A stretch of DNA of 64,000 bases. Origin: Ruminococcus sp. GTDB taxonomy: Bacteria > Bacillota > Clostridia > Oscillospirales > Acutalibacteraceae. A program made the position numbers and the translations under genes. The notes under the pieces are model-generated. The model saw only the letters and a program-made list of their open reading frames with translations, had not been told where the DNA came from and searched no databases. This document shows, piece after piece, positions 8,744-17,581 of this stretch; the stretch's first letter is position 1, and every line of letters starts with the position of its first letter. The stretch lies in NCBI GenBank assembly GCA_017410265.1, contig JAFQRC010000005.1, positions 124,001 through 188,000 on the forward strand. Direction: 5' to 3'.

Positions 8744-8773
8744 AAACAGCACTCCTTATGAGTGCTGTTTTTT
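8744..8773. terminator. Bidirectional intrinsic terminator
   Basis: A 10-bp stem (AAACAGCACT with AGTGCTGTTT) is followed by a T-tract on the plus strand. The minus-strand gene ends inside the T-tract, so the hairpin probably also ends the dinB transcript. Confidence 0.85.
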
Positions 8774-9011
8774 AATGCTCTTTTTCGTTGTTTATAAACC
8801 AGCGGTTATCCTCCAGAAAGAGATATTTTTCACTTTGTCTGATTCGGCAGGTATAGCGTATTCCTGCTCCGCCTGCCTTGAGTGAGGCTGCATACCGCAC
8901 ATCTGTTATCCTGTCTATGTCAAAACTCCTGCCGTCATTCCAGTTTATCTTAAGCGGCAGAATATTTCCGTCGGTATCAAATGTTGCGGTTACTGACACA
9001 TATTGTTTCAT
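8772..9011 (-). CDS. Small protein co-transcribed with DNA polymerase IV
   Basis: A 79-residue, probably beta-rich protein containing an ITDVRYAAS...GGAG segment and a C-terminal WFINNE. Similar short proteins next to Y-family polymerases occur in other Clostridia as I recall them, but I know of no established function. It has a strong AGGAGG site 6 nt before ATG and lies 13 nt downstream of dinB on the same strand, so it should be transcribed from the LexA-controlled promoter. A role as a polymerase accessory is inference from position alone. Confidence 0.75.
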   Translation of the reverse strand: MKQYVSVTATFDTDGNILPLKINWNDGRSFDIDRITDVRYAASLKAGGAGIRYTCRIRQSEKYLFLEDNRWFINNEKEH

Positions 9012-9024
9012 TTTTTCCTCCTAT

Positions 9025-10263
9025 CTAAAAATACCCGACAGGGTGGACTGTGTGCTCCTCTTTCGGAGAAAATCCCGATAGATTTTTGTCGAACATCAGC
9101 TTTGCAGGGTTTATAGCAAAGCTACCGAAACGATTTTTGATTACATCAAGAGTTGAACAAAGCTGTTCCTGCCTTATAATATCCTCTTCGCTTATGAAAA
9201 TTGAAGCCTGATGGGGAAGAGTATCAGGTTCAAAATCACTGACACTGACGCCCAGACTCCTGATGTTTTTTTCAAAAAAGTAGTTTTCTCTGAATAATTC
9301 AAGACAGGTGCTAAGCACATCGCTGTTTAGGTTAGTAGAAAACCCAAGCTTTTTCTGTCTGGTTATAGTATAAAGCTCGGTGTTCCTGATGCTGATACAC
9401 ACAGTTTTTGTTCTGAAGCCTTGCTCTCTCATTCTTCGACAAACGCTGTCACACAGTACCATGAATATGATTTTTACATCTTCAAAGTTTTCTAAATCTC
9501 GTATAGCAGTGGTTGAATTGCCGATAGATTTGACAGCCGATGTTTCATCACTTTTCATAACAGGAGAGAAGTCCAGTCCGTTTGAAAAGCTGTATAAAAT
9601 GTCCGCCCACTTTCCAAAATTTTTTCTCAGCAGCTCCAGCGGATAGTTTGCGAGGTCCCCTATAGTGAACACACCCAGTTGTCTGAGCTTTTTCTCGGTA
9701 GCCTTGCCGACATATAATAGGTCGCTAGCTTTCAGCTTCCATACCATATCTTTGTAGTTTTCTTTGGTTATAACCGTCACAGCATCAGGCTTTTTGTAAT
9801 CGCTTCCGAGCTTTGAAAATATCTTGTTAAAGCTCACCCCGATGCTGACAGTAATTCCCAGCTCCTTTTTTACTCTGTATCTGATTTCCTCAGCAATTTT
9901 TTCACCGCTGCCGTGTGTGAGCGTGCTTCCCGTGACATCAAGCCACGCTTCATCTAAACCGAACGGCTCGATGAATTCGGTATAATCAGAATAAATTTCC
10001 CTGCACATTTTCGAAAACCTGATATATCTGTCATAGTGAGCAGAAGCGGTGACTAGCTCGGGACATTTTTGCTGTGCCTGCCAAATAGGCTCGCCAGTTT
10101 TCACATTGAACTTTTTAGCGATTTCGTTTTTAGCGAGAATAATTCCGTGGCGCTTGTCCTTATCTCCGCATACAGCTACGGGCTTATCTCGCAGTTGTGG
10201 ATTGTAAAGGCATTCAACACTCGCAAAAAAGCCGTTACAATCGCTGTGCAGTATTGTCCTCAC
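9025..10263 (-). CDS. dinB: DNA polymerase IV (Y-family)
   Basis: Error-prone translesion DNA polymerase of 412 residues. The palm domain carries the N-terminal HSDCNGFFASVE motif (metal-binding Asp8) and the LDEAWLDVT motif near residue 105 with the second acidic pair. The thumb with its helix-hairpin-helix and the little-finger domain follow. The start is GTG, read as RTILHSD, with an AAGGGTGG site upstream; it fits the usual position just before the first metal ligand. Its promoter contains a perfect LexA box, so induction by DNA damage is expected. A 79-residue partner gene follows. Confidence 0.93.
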   Translation of the reverse strand: MRTILHSDCNGFFASVECLYNPQLRDKPVAVCGDKDKRHGIILAKNEIAKKFNVKTGEPIWQAQQKCPELVTASAHYDRYIRFSKMCREIYSDYTEFIEPFGLDEAWLDVTGSTLTHGSGEKIAEEIRYRVKKELGITVSIGVSFNKIFSKLGSDYKKPDAVTVITKENYKDMVWKLKASDLLYVGKATEKKLRQLGVFTIGDLANYPLELLRKNFGKWADILYSFSNGLDFSPVMKSDETSAVKSIGNSTTAIRDLENFEDVKIIFMVLCDSVCRRMREQGFRTKTVCISIRNTELYTITRQKKLGFSTNLNSDVLSTCLELFRENYFFEKNIRSLGVSVSDFEPDTLPHQASIFISEEDIIRQEQLCSTLDVIKNRFGSFAINPAKLMFDKNLSGFSPKEEHTVHPVGYF

Positions 10264-10316
10264 CTAAAAACCCACCCTTCGTTCAGCGATTCATTTTACG
10301 CCAATCTTTTGATTTT

Positions 10317-10345
10317 ATTATAGAACAAATGTTCGAGAAAGTCAA
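10317..10345 (-). promoter_or_regulatory. dinB promoter
   Basis: On the minus strand TTGACT (10345-10340) and TATAAT (10322-10317) are separated by 17 nt. The spacer contains the LexA box, directly next to the -10 hexamer. Confidence 0.85.
10323..10334. promoter_or_regulatory. LexA (SOS) operator of dinB
   Basis: GAACAAATGTTC is a perfect match to the Gram-positive LexA/DinR core GAAC-N4-GTTC. It occupies the spacer between -35 and -10, so bound LexA would block RNA polymerase. lexA itself is not in the window. Confidence 0.85.
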
Positions 10346-10346
10346 C

Positions 10347-10379
10347 ATAAAAATAGCGGGCCCGAGGACTGGACCCGCT
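10347..10379 (-). terminator. Intrinsic terminator of the phosphoglucomutase gene
   Basis: The arms AGCGGG and CCCGCT extend by CC/GG after one mismatch. On the minus strand the hairpin is followed by ATTTTTATG. It lies between the end of the phosphoglucomutase gene and the dinB promoter. Confidence 0.75.
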
Positions 10380-10397
10380 GAAATTACTGGAAATTAC

Positions 10398-12113
10398 TTA
10401 TGAAAGATAAGATTTGCCACTTTCTGCAAGCTTATCTGTTATAACCTGAGCGTCATCTGAATCTTTGCCTACTGCTGTGATGTAAAGCTTGATTTTCGGC
10501 TCAGTACCTGAAGGTCTGATAATACAAGCGTGCTCACCCTCGAGGGAATAGGAAAGAACATTTGATTTAGGAAGATTGATAACAGACTCTTTTCCTGTAA
10601 CAAGGTCATATTCCTTGCTTTCTAAGTAGTCAGCAACCTTAAGCACCTTGTAAGAAGCAAATTCCTTCGGAGCATTCTCCCTGAGGGACGCCATGATGTC
10701 AGCCATCTTCTGCATACCAGCAGCACCTGAGAAACCGAAATTCAGAGTTGTGTTCTTGTAGAAACCGTACTCTTTGTACATTTCGTCCATTACCATAGCG
10801 AGAGTTTTGCCCTGTTTTTTGTAGTAAGCAGCCATCTCACAAATCAGCATAGAAGCAACAACAGCATCCTTATCTCTTACATAAGAGCCTGAAAGATAAC
10901 CGTAGCTTTCCTCAAAGCCGAACACAAATCTTTCTTCTTCATTATCTTTCTCGAGGTTTAAGATAACCTCACCGATGTATTTAAAGCCGGTGAGAACATC
11001 TTTGAGCTCAGCGCCGTACTTTTTGCATATAGCGTTGATAAGCTTTGTAGTAACAATAGTCTTAACGATAATCGGATTTTCAGGAAGAGTACCTTTTTCT
11101 GTGCGTGAACGAAGTATAAACTCAGTGAGCATAGCACCTGTTTCGTTACCGCTCAAAAGTCTGTAACTGCCGTCATAGTCCTTAACGGCGATGCCGACTC
11201 TGTCAGCATCAGGGTCAGTAGCGAGGAGCAGGTCAGGCTTTTCTTTATCACACATCTCTAAACCGAGCTTTAAAGCTTCCTTGATTTCAGGGTTAGGATA
11301 TGGACAGGTTGTGAAGTTTCCGTCAGGCATTTCCTGTTCTTTAACGATAGAAACTTTTTCAACACCGATTTCGTTTAATACTCTTCTGACAAGCTTGTTA
11401 CCGGTACCATTGAGTGGGGTGTAAACAACGCTTAAATCTGCACCGTCACAGATGCCTTGTGCAACCTGGCGTGATTTAACGCACTGAAGATACTGAGTGT
11501 AAACGCTGTCATCAACATATTCAATCATACCACTGTTTAAAGCTTCGTCAAAATCAGCAAGCTTTACGCCAGAGAACATATCAATGCTCTGAATTTCATC
11601 GTAAACAGTGTTAGCAGCGACATCTGTCATCTGGCAACCATCTTCGCCGTAAGCTTTGTAGCCGTTATAAGCAGCAGGGTTATGGCTTGCGGTAATCATA
11701 ATACCTGCCTGACACTCAAAGTGTCTTACAAGAAAGCTCAGCACAGGAGTAGGCTGAAGTTCTTTGGTGATGTAAACCTTGATTCCGTTGGCAGCTAAAA
11801 CTCTGGCAGCCTCATTCATAAAGAGGTCAGCTTTGATTCTGCTGTCATGAGATATAGCAACGGCACCCTTGCCGTACTTTTTGATAACATAGTTAGCAAG
11901 ACCCTGTGTAGCCTGTCTTACAACATACACGTTCATTCTGTTAGTACCTGCGCCGATGATGCCTCTGAGTCCCGCTGTACCGAATTCGAGGGTACGATAG
12001 AATCTGTCATAGATTTCTTCGTCGTTTCCCTTAACAGCCTCAAGCTCAGCTGTGAGGTCCTTGTCATCAATTGCATTATTTAACCATTCGTTATAAAGTT
12101 CAATGTGCTTCAT
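10398..12113 (-). CDS. pgcA: Phospho-sugar mutase (alpha-phosphoglucomutase/phosphomannomutase)
   Basis: Interconverts hexose 1- and 6-phosphates (glucose, possibly mannose), feeding UDP-glucose and cell-envelope sugar synthesis. At 571 residues it is close to PgcA of Bacillus. The active-site serine is Ser143 in TASHNP; the Mg-binding loop is DPDADR; the sugar-specificity loop GFEESYG and the phosphate-binding RPSGTEPK near the C-terminus are present. The start is the ATG at 12113 (MKHIELYNEW); an upstream extension of 27 hydrophobic residues is not family-like. It is a single-gene unit with its own terminator. Glucose versus mannose preference cannot be read from the sequence. Confidence 0.9.
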   Translation of the reverse strand: MKHIELYNEWLNNAIDDKDLTAELEAVKGNDEEIYDRFYRTLEFGTAGLRGIIGAGTNRMNVYVVRQATQGLANYVIKKYGKGAVAISHDSRIKADLFMNEAARVLAANGIKVYITKELQPTPVLSFLVRHFECQAGIMITASHNPAAYNGYKAYGEDGCQMTDVAANTVYDEIQSIDMFSGVKLADFDEALNSGMIEYVDDSVYTQYLQCVKSRQVAQGICDGADLSVVYTPLNGTGNKLVRRVLNEIGVEKVSIVKEQEMPDGNFTTCPYPNPEIKEALKLGLEMCDKEKPDLLLATDPDADRVGIAVKDYDGSYRLLSGNETGAMLTEFILRSRTEKGTLPENPIIVKTIVTTKLINAICKKYGAELKDVLTGFKYIGEVILNLEKDNEEERFVFGFEESYGYLSGSYVRDKDAVVASMLICEMAAYYKKQGKTLAMVMDEMYKEYGFYKNTTLNFGFSGAAGMQKMADIMASLRENAPKEFASYKVLKVADYLESKEYDLVTGKESVINLPKSNVLSYSLEGEHACIIRPSGTEPKIKLYITAVGKDSDDAQVITDKLAESGKSYLS

Positions 12114-12256
12114 AGTAATCACCCACAATAAAATAGTATAATTATAGAAGATAAAAGATGAAACAAATATAACACAAAAAAATAGCTGTGACAATAATGT
12201 TTAGGCGGATTTATGAATATAGCATAATTATTCACAGAAAAAACACAACAAAAATG

Positions 12257-12285
12257 TTGATTTATTATGCCGAATGTAGTAATAT
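12257..12285 (+). promoter_or_regulatory. Sigma-A type promoter for the anchored two-repeat protein
   Basis: TTGATT and TAATAT are separated by 17 nt, about 33 nt before the start codon. The remainder of the AT-rich 12114-12256 gap shows nothing else that I can name. Confidence 0.6.
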
Positions 12286-12317
12286 ATTATTTGTTCATTT
12301 TAAAGGAGGTAACCGAA

Positions 12318-13178
12318 ATGGAATATAAAGAAGAATATAAAGAGCTTTTTGAAGCCGCTGATACCGAAGAAACAACAGAAACTTTGGAAGAAACAGAAAT
12401 AGCTGAAGCTACAGAAGTTGCTGAGGATACAGTAACAACCGAAGAAACAGTTGTAGAGCCTGTGAGCAAGAAAAAGTTCCCGCTCCAGACTCCGATTATT
12501 ATCGCTGCGTGCATTTTAGTTGCTGCTATTATCGGATTTTTTGCTATTAACCTCTTTACACCAACAGTTGAAGGTTCATGGAAATATGAGTCTGAGGAAG
12601 GTTATACTTTCTACTACACCTTTGATGAAAAGGCGGATACAAAAGAATGTGTTATGAGCTTTGGTACAGTATATTTCCCTGGTTTCTACGAAGAGACCGT
12701 CGGAGAAGAGTCAAACACAGTTTCAGTTTCTCTTTACACAGGTTACATAAACGGTAACTATACATATTCAATTGAGGGTAACAAACTGTTCAAAAACCGA
12801 GTAATGACACTCACTGCTGAAGACGGAACCGTTATCACTCTCACCCAGGCAAAGGAACCTAAAGATAAGGATTATATCCAGCCTGACGAAAACTTCACAC
12901 CTGTAGAAGAGCTTATCGGTGAATGGGAGTTTGTATACGAAGAGTACGGTGTTTCTTATAAGCTCAGCATAAACGATGATGGTACAATGTCATTCAACCA
13001 GTTTGATTTACAGGAAATCCACTTTGTATATACTGCTGATGAATCAGTAATTAATCTTTCTTACTGTCAGGATGAAGTTACTACACAGGAAGAGGAATAC
13101 TATTTCGAAGGCGACCAGCTCATCTTTATGGGACTTAACTGGAGCAGGGTAGGAGAGTCAACAGCCGATCAGGCATAA
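12318..13178 (+). CDS. Membrane-anchored protein with two lipocalin-like repeats
   Basis: A 286-residue protein: an acidic, Thr/Glu-rich cytoplasmic N-terminus (about 1-52), one membrane helix (about 57-80), and an extracellular part made of two similar beta-rich units. Each begins with a GxW motif (EGSWKYES near 88 and IGEWEFVY near 205) and ends in a strand with L(T/I)L or IFMG-type hydrophobics, like small lipocalin-type domains. I do not recognise a named family. The ATG at 12318 follows AAAGGAGGT with ideal spacing; the earlier in-frame ATG lies upstream of that site and is rejected. It is monocistronic, ending at a terminator shared with the converging dockerin gene. Confidence 0.7.
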   Translation: MEYKEEYKELFEAADTEETTETLEETEIAEATEVAEDTVTTEETVVEPVSKKKFPLQTPIIIAACILVAAIIGFFAINLFTPTVEGSWKYESEEGYTFYYTFDEKADTKECVMSFGTVYFPGFYEETVGEESNTVSVSLYTGYINGNYTYSIEGNKLFKNRVMTLTAEDGTVITLTQAKEPKDKDYIQPDENFTPVEELIGEWEFVYEEYGVSYKLSINDDGTMSFNQFDLQEIHFVYTADESVINLSYCQDEVTTQEEEYYFEGDQLIFMGLNWSRVGESTADQA

Positions 13179-13193
13179 AAGACTGGTAAAATT

Positions 13194-13228
13194 AAAGCAG
13201 GAGAAGCTTTACGCTTTTCTCCTGCTTT
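13194..13228. terminator. Bidirectional intrinsic terminator
   Basis: A 12-bp stem (AAAGCAGGAGAA with TTCTCCTGCTTT) is followed by a T-rich tract on the plus strand. It lies between two converging genes. Confidence 0.85.
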
Positions 13229-14614
13229 TTATTTTTGTTCTTCAATTATTCGCAAAAGTAATACAAGGTCAGATGTATCTATACCGCCTGAATTGTTGAT
13301 ATCGGCCGAGTCACAATACACACCTGAAAAACTCACTTCATCAAGTAGAAAAGAAAACAGCATTTTTCTATCTCTGCTGTTGACATTACCCTCACCTGTC
13401 AAATCCCCGACAACGGATAATTCGAACTCTTTGGAATAATCGTTGTTATAGAATCTGACAATGGTTGCAGTTCCGATATTACCGCTGGTTATTTCCTTTC
13501 CGTCGTACCGTGTGAAACTGAGATTATAGTTTTTGAAATATATATTCTTTTTTAACTTTGCAACAGTTGTTGAGTGCGGAATATTTGTTATCACTCGTCT
13601 TTGGAGATCGATATTGTAAACCGAGCTTCCAATTTCAGAGTTGTTATTTGTAGTATTTGAATCAGAAGTGTTATCGTTGTATTTTATGAAATCTGAATAC
13701 GGTATCACAGATACAGCAGGTATACCGTTCTGATACGATAAGACAAATATATCAGAGCCTATAACACAAATTTCATGAGCATAATTGTGCAGATTATGGT
13801 ATTTGTCTTTTTCGTCAGTTGCACCATCAACAGCAAATATAATATTTTCTTCAGCGACTATGTAGTGGTTATCAATCAATCCACCCGAAGGAAAAGAAAC
13901 AGTGCTTTTATAGTCTGTGAGTTTGCTAATGGAGTTTGTATCTAATCTGTAGTAATAGCCAAGTCGGTTTACAAATACACTATCAGAAACAAATTTAATC
14001 GGGGCAAAGATATTATCCGCGAAAAATTGTGTCACACTACCTGTACTCAGCTTATATATGCCACCACTTGAGCAAGCATAAATATCAGAATAAAGCCCTC
14101 TGACTAAATGGTATGAATTTTTAGTTACTTGGTAACAGTTAAGAAGATTTCCGTATTTTGAGTACTTCCTGATAACACCGTCATTACACGAAAGATAAAC
14201 AGAGTTGTCATAAAAACAGATTTCTGAGAATTCAAAACTATCAATGAATGAAACAACAAATGAATATATATTATCGGTATCAATATCGTAAATAACAACC
14301 TGTGTCTGTTTGCTTATTGCGATAGGACAAACGAAGACAAGCGTTGTATCAAACAGATTGTACGAATAAACATTGTTTTCAAGTGTTAATTCAATATTAT
14401 ATGAACTAGGATAAACAGCTTCTATATAAACTTTATTAGAATTAACGGCAACAAGAAAAACCTGATTTTCGTTTTGCATAAGTCTTATATTATCACAGTG
14501 TGAAAAGTTTTGATAAGTATATGTGTCATAAGAGCTTGCACTTATCGGAAAGGAAAGAACAGCGATGACACATATCAGTATTGAACACACTGATTTCAGC
14601 AATAGTTTCCTCAC
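13229..14614 (-). CDS. Secreted dockerin type I protein with propeller-like repeats
   Basis: A 461-residue exported protein. The signal peptide is about residues 1-27. Residues about 40-310 consist of repeated short strands ending in DxxxNxI/V-type units, suggesting a beta-propeller-like fold, with no recognisable catalytic motif. The last 60 residues form a dockerin type I module with two Ca-binding duplicated segments (GDLTGEGNVNSRD near 403 and ADINNSGGIDTSD near 437). Dockerins bind cohesins on scaffoldins, so a role in a surface complex is possible. The start is GTG after a GGGGG site. No scaffoldin or carbohydrase gene is nearby. Confidence 0.8.
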   Translation of the reverse strand: MRKLLLKSVCSILICVIAVLSFPISASSYDTYTYQNFSHCDNIRLMQNENQVFLVAVNSNKVYIEAVYPSSYNIELTLENNVYSYNLFDTTLVFVCPIAISKQTQVVIYDIDTDNIYSFVVSFIDSFEFSEICFYDNSVYLSCNDGVIRKYSKYGNLLNCYQVTKNSYHLVRGLYSDIYACSSGGIYKLSTGSVTQFFADNIFAPIKFVSDSVFVNRLGYYYRLDTNSISKLTDYKSTVSFPSGGLIDNHYIVAEENIIFAVDGATDEKDKYHNLHNYAHEICVIGSDIFVLSYQNGIPAVSVIPYSDFIKYNDNTSDSNTTNNNSEIGSSVYNIDLQRRVITNIPHSTTVAKLKKNIYFKNYNLSFTRYDGKEITSGNIGTATIVRFYNNDYSKEFELSVVGDLTGEGNVNSRDRKMLFSFLLDEVSFSGVYCDSADINNSGGIDTSDLVLLLRIIEEQK

Positions 14615-14698
14615 AAAAATCCCCCATTTACGACATTATATTATATATAAAGCGTGAATGGAAATAATCGTGACAAACCTTCACCGCGATTTTTGGGT

Positions 14699-14730
14699 AC
14701 AAAAAAACGCTACCATTGTCGGTAGCGTTT
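14699..14730 (-). terminator. Intrinsic terminator of yebC
   Basis: The 10-bp stem AAACGCTACC/GGTAGCGTTT with a 6-nt loop is followed on the minus strand by a T-tract. Confidence 0.85.
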
Positions 14731-14747
14731 CTGACTATTCTGTATGA

Positions 14748-15488
14748 TTATTCTTCAGGCATCTCCCAGTTGTGCCATACATTCTGAATATCATCATTAT
14801 CCTCGAATAAATCGAGCATTTTCTGCATCTTTTCACAGATAGCAGGGTCATCGATAGCAGTATATGTATTTGGTACCTGCTCAACCTCAGCTGAAGCGAA
14901 CACATAACCTTTTGTTGACAGGTCATCTCTGATACCACCTAAATCCTCAGGCTCTGTGTAAACAGTGAAGATATCGCTATCTGCCTCAAAGTCAGCAGCA
15001 CCAGCTTCGAGTGCATCTTCCATTACTGTGTCTTCGTCTTTATCGAGCTCTTCGCGTTCGATAATGAGAACGCCTTTTTTCTCAAACATAAAGCTTACAC
15101 AACCCGGTGTGCCCATATTACCGCCGAATTTATCAAAGTAGTGTCTTACTTCACCAGCAGTACGGTTTCTGTTGTCTGTAAGAGCCTCAACAATAACAGC
15201 AACACCTGATGGACCGTAGCCTTCGTATGTAACGGCCTCGTAGTTAGCGCCGTCGTTTCCTGAAGCAGCTTTCTTGATAATTCTGTCGATATTATCGTTC
15301 GGAACATTCGCAGCCTTAGCTTTAGCGATACAATCCTTGAGCTTAGAGTTAACATTAGGGTCAGCACTACCGCCGTCGCGGATAGCAACCATCAGCTCTC
15401 TGCCGATTTTTGTGAACACCTTAGCTCTGGCAGCGTCGTTCTTACCTTTTTTCTGTTTAATGGTACTCCATTTATTATGTCCTGACAT
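14748..15488 (-). CDS. yebC: YebC/PmpR family protein
   Basis: A 246-residue protein of the conserved YebC/TACO1 family, first described as DNA-binding regulators and more recently linked to relief of ribosome stalling at proline-rich stretches. The start motif MSGHNKWSTIKQKK is the family signature; GYGPSGVAV and NRTAGEVRH follow at about 90-115, then two alpha/beta domains. The ATG at 15488 is chosen for that motif; a 20-residue upstream extension is spurious. It is monocistronic with its own promoter and terminator. Which activity applies here cannot be told from sequence. Confidence 0.92.
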   Translation of the reverse strand: MSGHNKWSTIKQKKGKNDAARAKVFTKIGRELMVAIRDGGSADPNVNSKLKDCIAKAKAANVPNDNIDRIIKKAASGNDGANYEAVTYEGYGPSGVAVIVEALTDNRNRTAGEVRHYFDKFGGNMGTPGCVSFMFEKKGVLIIEREELDKDEDTVMEDALEAGAADFEADSDIFTVYTEPEDLGGIRDDLSTKGYVFASAEVEQVPNTYTAIDDPAICEKMQKMLDLFEDNDDIQNVWHNWEMPEE

Positions 15489-15519
15489 TAAATCATCCCT
15501 TTTATAAATTTTCACATGG

Positions 15520-15548
15520 ATTATAGCACATTGTAAGAGAATATGCAA
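15520..15548 (-). promoter_or_regulatory. yebC promoter
   Basis: On the minus strand TTGCAT (15548-15543) and TATAAT (15525-15520) are 17 nt apart, about 32 nt before the start codon. Confidence 0.7.
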
Positions 15549-15584
15549 ATTAAAATTAAAAGTTACAGTTTTGTTACACTTCTA

Positions 15585-15613
15585 TTGTGGTCAGTTAGTC
15601 TCGGTGGTACAAT
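15585..15613 (+). promoter_or_regulatory. Promoter of the yicC-remA-gmk-rpoZ run
   Basis: TTGTGG and TACAAT are 17 nt apart, and TGG directly before the -10 gives an extended -10. It lies about 50 nt upstream of yicC, leaving a short leader. Confidence 0.6.
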
Positions 15614-15662
15614 ATTAAGGTATAAAATATTAAGTTAATTTACATAGGAAAGGGCTGATTTT

Positions 15663-16541
15663 ATGGTAATGTCAATGACCGGTTTCGGCAGATGCGAAAC
15701 TCAGGTTAACGGCAGACAGATTACGGTAGAAATGAAAAGCGTCAACCATCGTTATTTCGAGTTTTCTTGTCGCACTACGAGAGGCTACAGTTTTTTAGAA
15801 GATAAACTTAAAAAGTATGTGGCACAGAAAGTTGCAAGAGGTAAGGTCGATATGTATGTATCGATTACCGAGGCAGAAGATTCTGAGGTTGTGGTTGCTA
15901 TCAATAAACCGCTCGCTTTGGGTTATGTCAACGCGATTCACTCTTTAGCTACCGAGTATAATATTCCTGATGATTTATCAGTATCCGTGTTATCCCGCTA
16001 TTCTGATATCTTCCAGATTCATAAAGAGGAGCAGGATGAGGAGCAGGTTTTCGCTGATGTAAAGGTAGCGCTTGATATTGCACTTGAAAGCTTCCTTTCA
16101 ATGAGAGAAGCTGAGGGTGTAAAGCTTAAGGAGGATGTGCTTTCTAGAGTTGATACCATTATGTCGATTGTATCTGAGATTGAAGAACGCTCTCCGATTA
16201 CAGTTGAAGAATATCGCGCAAAGCTCACTAAGAGAATATCTGATATGCTCTCGGGTACTGAGATTGATGAACAGCGTATTTTGACTGAAGCTGCTATTTT
16301 TGCTGACAAGGTCGCTGTTGATGAGGAAACTGTGCGACTCAGAAGTCACTTTGAACAGATGAAGACCTTCTTTGATTCAGGTGTTCCTATCGGTAGAAAG
16401 CTTGATTTCATCGTTCAGGAAATGAACCGAGAGGCTAATACTATCGGCTCAAAGGTAACCGACTCTATTCTTGCTCACAAGGTTGTCGATATCAAATCAG
16501 AAATTGAGAAGATTCGTGAGCAGATTCAGAATATTGAATAA
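15663..16541 (+). CDS. yicC: YicC-family endoribonuclease
   Basis: A 292-residue protein with the YicC N-terminal signature SMTGFGR and the following [11 protein letters not shown]. The C-terminal DUF1732 part carries the conserved acidic helix [12 protein letters not shown]. The E. coli relative is an endoribonuclease affecting small-RNA stability; activity here is by homology. It heads the conserved Firmicutes order yicC-remA-gmk-rpoZ-priA. The ATG at 15663 has an AAAGGGCTG site upstream. Confidence 0.92.
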   Translation: MVMSMTGFGRCETQVNGRQITVEMKSVNHRYFEFSCRTTRGYSFLEDKLKKYVAQKVARGKVDMYVSITEAEDSEVVVAINKPLALGYVNAIHSLATEYNIPDDLSVSVLSRYSDIFQIHKEEQDEEQVFADVKVALDIALESFLSMREAEGVKLKEDVLSRVDTIMSIVSEIEERSPITVEEYRAKLTKRISDMLSGTEIDEQRILTEAAIFADKVAVDEETVRLRSHFEQMKTFFDSGVPIGRKLDFIVQEMNREANTIGSKVTDSILAHKVVDIKSEIEKIREQIQNIE

Positions 16542-16555
16542 TAAGGAGAGATACC

Positions 16556-16804
16556 GTGAAATTTATCAACATAGGTTTTGGAAATGTTGTGTCCGCTGAA
16601 AAGGTTGTATCCGTTGTATCACCTGATTCTGCGCCTATCAAGCGTATCATTCAGACTGCAAAGAGTGATTCTTCTCTGATTGATGCAACATATGGCAGAA
16701 AGTGCAAAGCGGTAATAATCACCGACAGTGACCACATTATTCTGTCCGCTATCACTCCTGAAACCATAAGTTCTAGATTAGAGGAGGAGCTGAAAAATGA
16801 CTAA
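16556..16804 (+). CDS. remA: RemA (DUF370) DNA-binding regulator
   Basis: An 82-residue member of the RemA/DUF370 family, which in Bacillus binds DNA as ring-like oligomers and activates biofilm matrix and osmoprotection genes. The opening [10 protein letters not shown] and the SAPIKRII and DATYGRK motifs match the family along its length. The start is GTG with an AAGGAGAG site. The gene overlaps gmk by 8 nt, implying translational coupling. Confidence 0.92.
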   Translation: MKFINIGFGNVVSAEKVVSVVSPDSAPIKRIIQTAKSDSSLIDATYGRKCKAVIITDSDHIILSAITPETISSRLEEELKND

Positions 16805-17375
16805 AGGCTTGCTTATTGTTTATGCTGGTGCATCAGGTGTTGGCAAAGGAACTATAATGAAAGAGCTACTAAAATCTGACAGCAATTTCAGATTATCTGT
16901 TTCAGCCACAACACGATTACCTCGTCCGGGTGAAACTGATGGTGTTGAGTATCACTTTGTCACCAAAGCTGATTTTGAGGAGCTTATCGCTAATGACGGC
17001 TTGTTTGAATATGCAAGCTACTGTGATAACTACTACGGCACACCTAAAAAGGCTGTTTTTGATATGCTCGAGAGCGGAATCGATGTTTTTCTCGAAATCG
17101 AAATCAAAGGATTCTTGCAGATTAAAGAAAAATACCCTGATTGCGTAACCATTTTCCTGCTTCCTCCTAGTATGGAAGAACTGGAAAAACGCCTGACAGG
17201 CAGAGGTACTGAGGCTCCTGAAGTTATCAGAAAGCGTCTTGATACAGCTCAAAAAGAGCTCACATATGCTGAGCAGTTTGACTACACAGTTATAAATGAC
17301 GATGTTGAGAGAGCAAAAAATGAAATCCTCACCATCATTTCAAATATTAAAAAAGAAAGAAATAAGGAGAACTAA
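16797..17375 (+). CDS. gmk: Guanylate kinase
   Basis: Phosphorylates GMP to GDP using ATP in the cytosol. At 192 residues it has the normal length. The P-loop is GASGVGKGT (residues 11-19); the GMP-binding motifs TRLPRPGE and GVEYHFV follow, and the lid region lies near [13 protein letters not shown]. The AGGAGG site lies within the end of remA, and rpoZ follows after 2 nt, so the three are tightly coupled. Confidence 0.95.
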   Translation: MTKGLLIVYAGASGVGKGTIMKELLKSDSNFRLSVSATTRLPRPGETDGVEYHFVTKADFEELIANDGLFEYASYCDNYYGTPKKAVFDMLESGIDVFLEIEIKGFLQIKEKYPDCVTIFLLPPSMEELEKRLTGRGTEAPEVIRKRLDTAQKELTYAEQFDYTVINDDVERAKNEILTIISNIKKERNKEN

Positions 17376-17377
17376 TT

Positions 17378-17581
17378 ATGAAAAGAGCATCACTTGACGA
17401 TATGTTAAAAGGCAGAGAGAGCCGTTACGCTCTCGTTATCGGCGTAGCTAAGAGAGCCAGAGAAATTTCTCAGAACTTCAAGGACGAGAATGTTATCACA
17501 GACGAAAAGCCAGTACTTCTCGCTATCGAAGACTTCAAAAATCACAAATACAACATTTTAGAGCCTGAAACAGACGAATGA
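17378..17581 (+). CDS. rpoZ: RNA polymerase omega subunit
   Basis: A 67-residue small subunit that helps assemble beta-prime into RNA polymerase. The conserved segment SRYALVIGVAKRAREI at about 15-30 is the family core. The stop codon overlaps the priA start in ATGA. The ribosome binding site AAGGAG lies at the end of gmk. Confidence 0.93.
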   Translation: MKRASLDDMLKGRESRYALVIGVAKRAREISQNFKDENVITDEKPVLLAIEDFKNHKYNILEPETDE

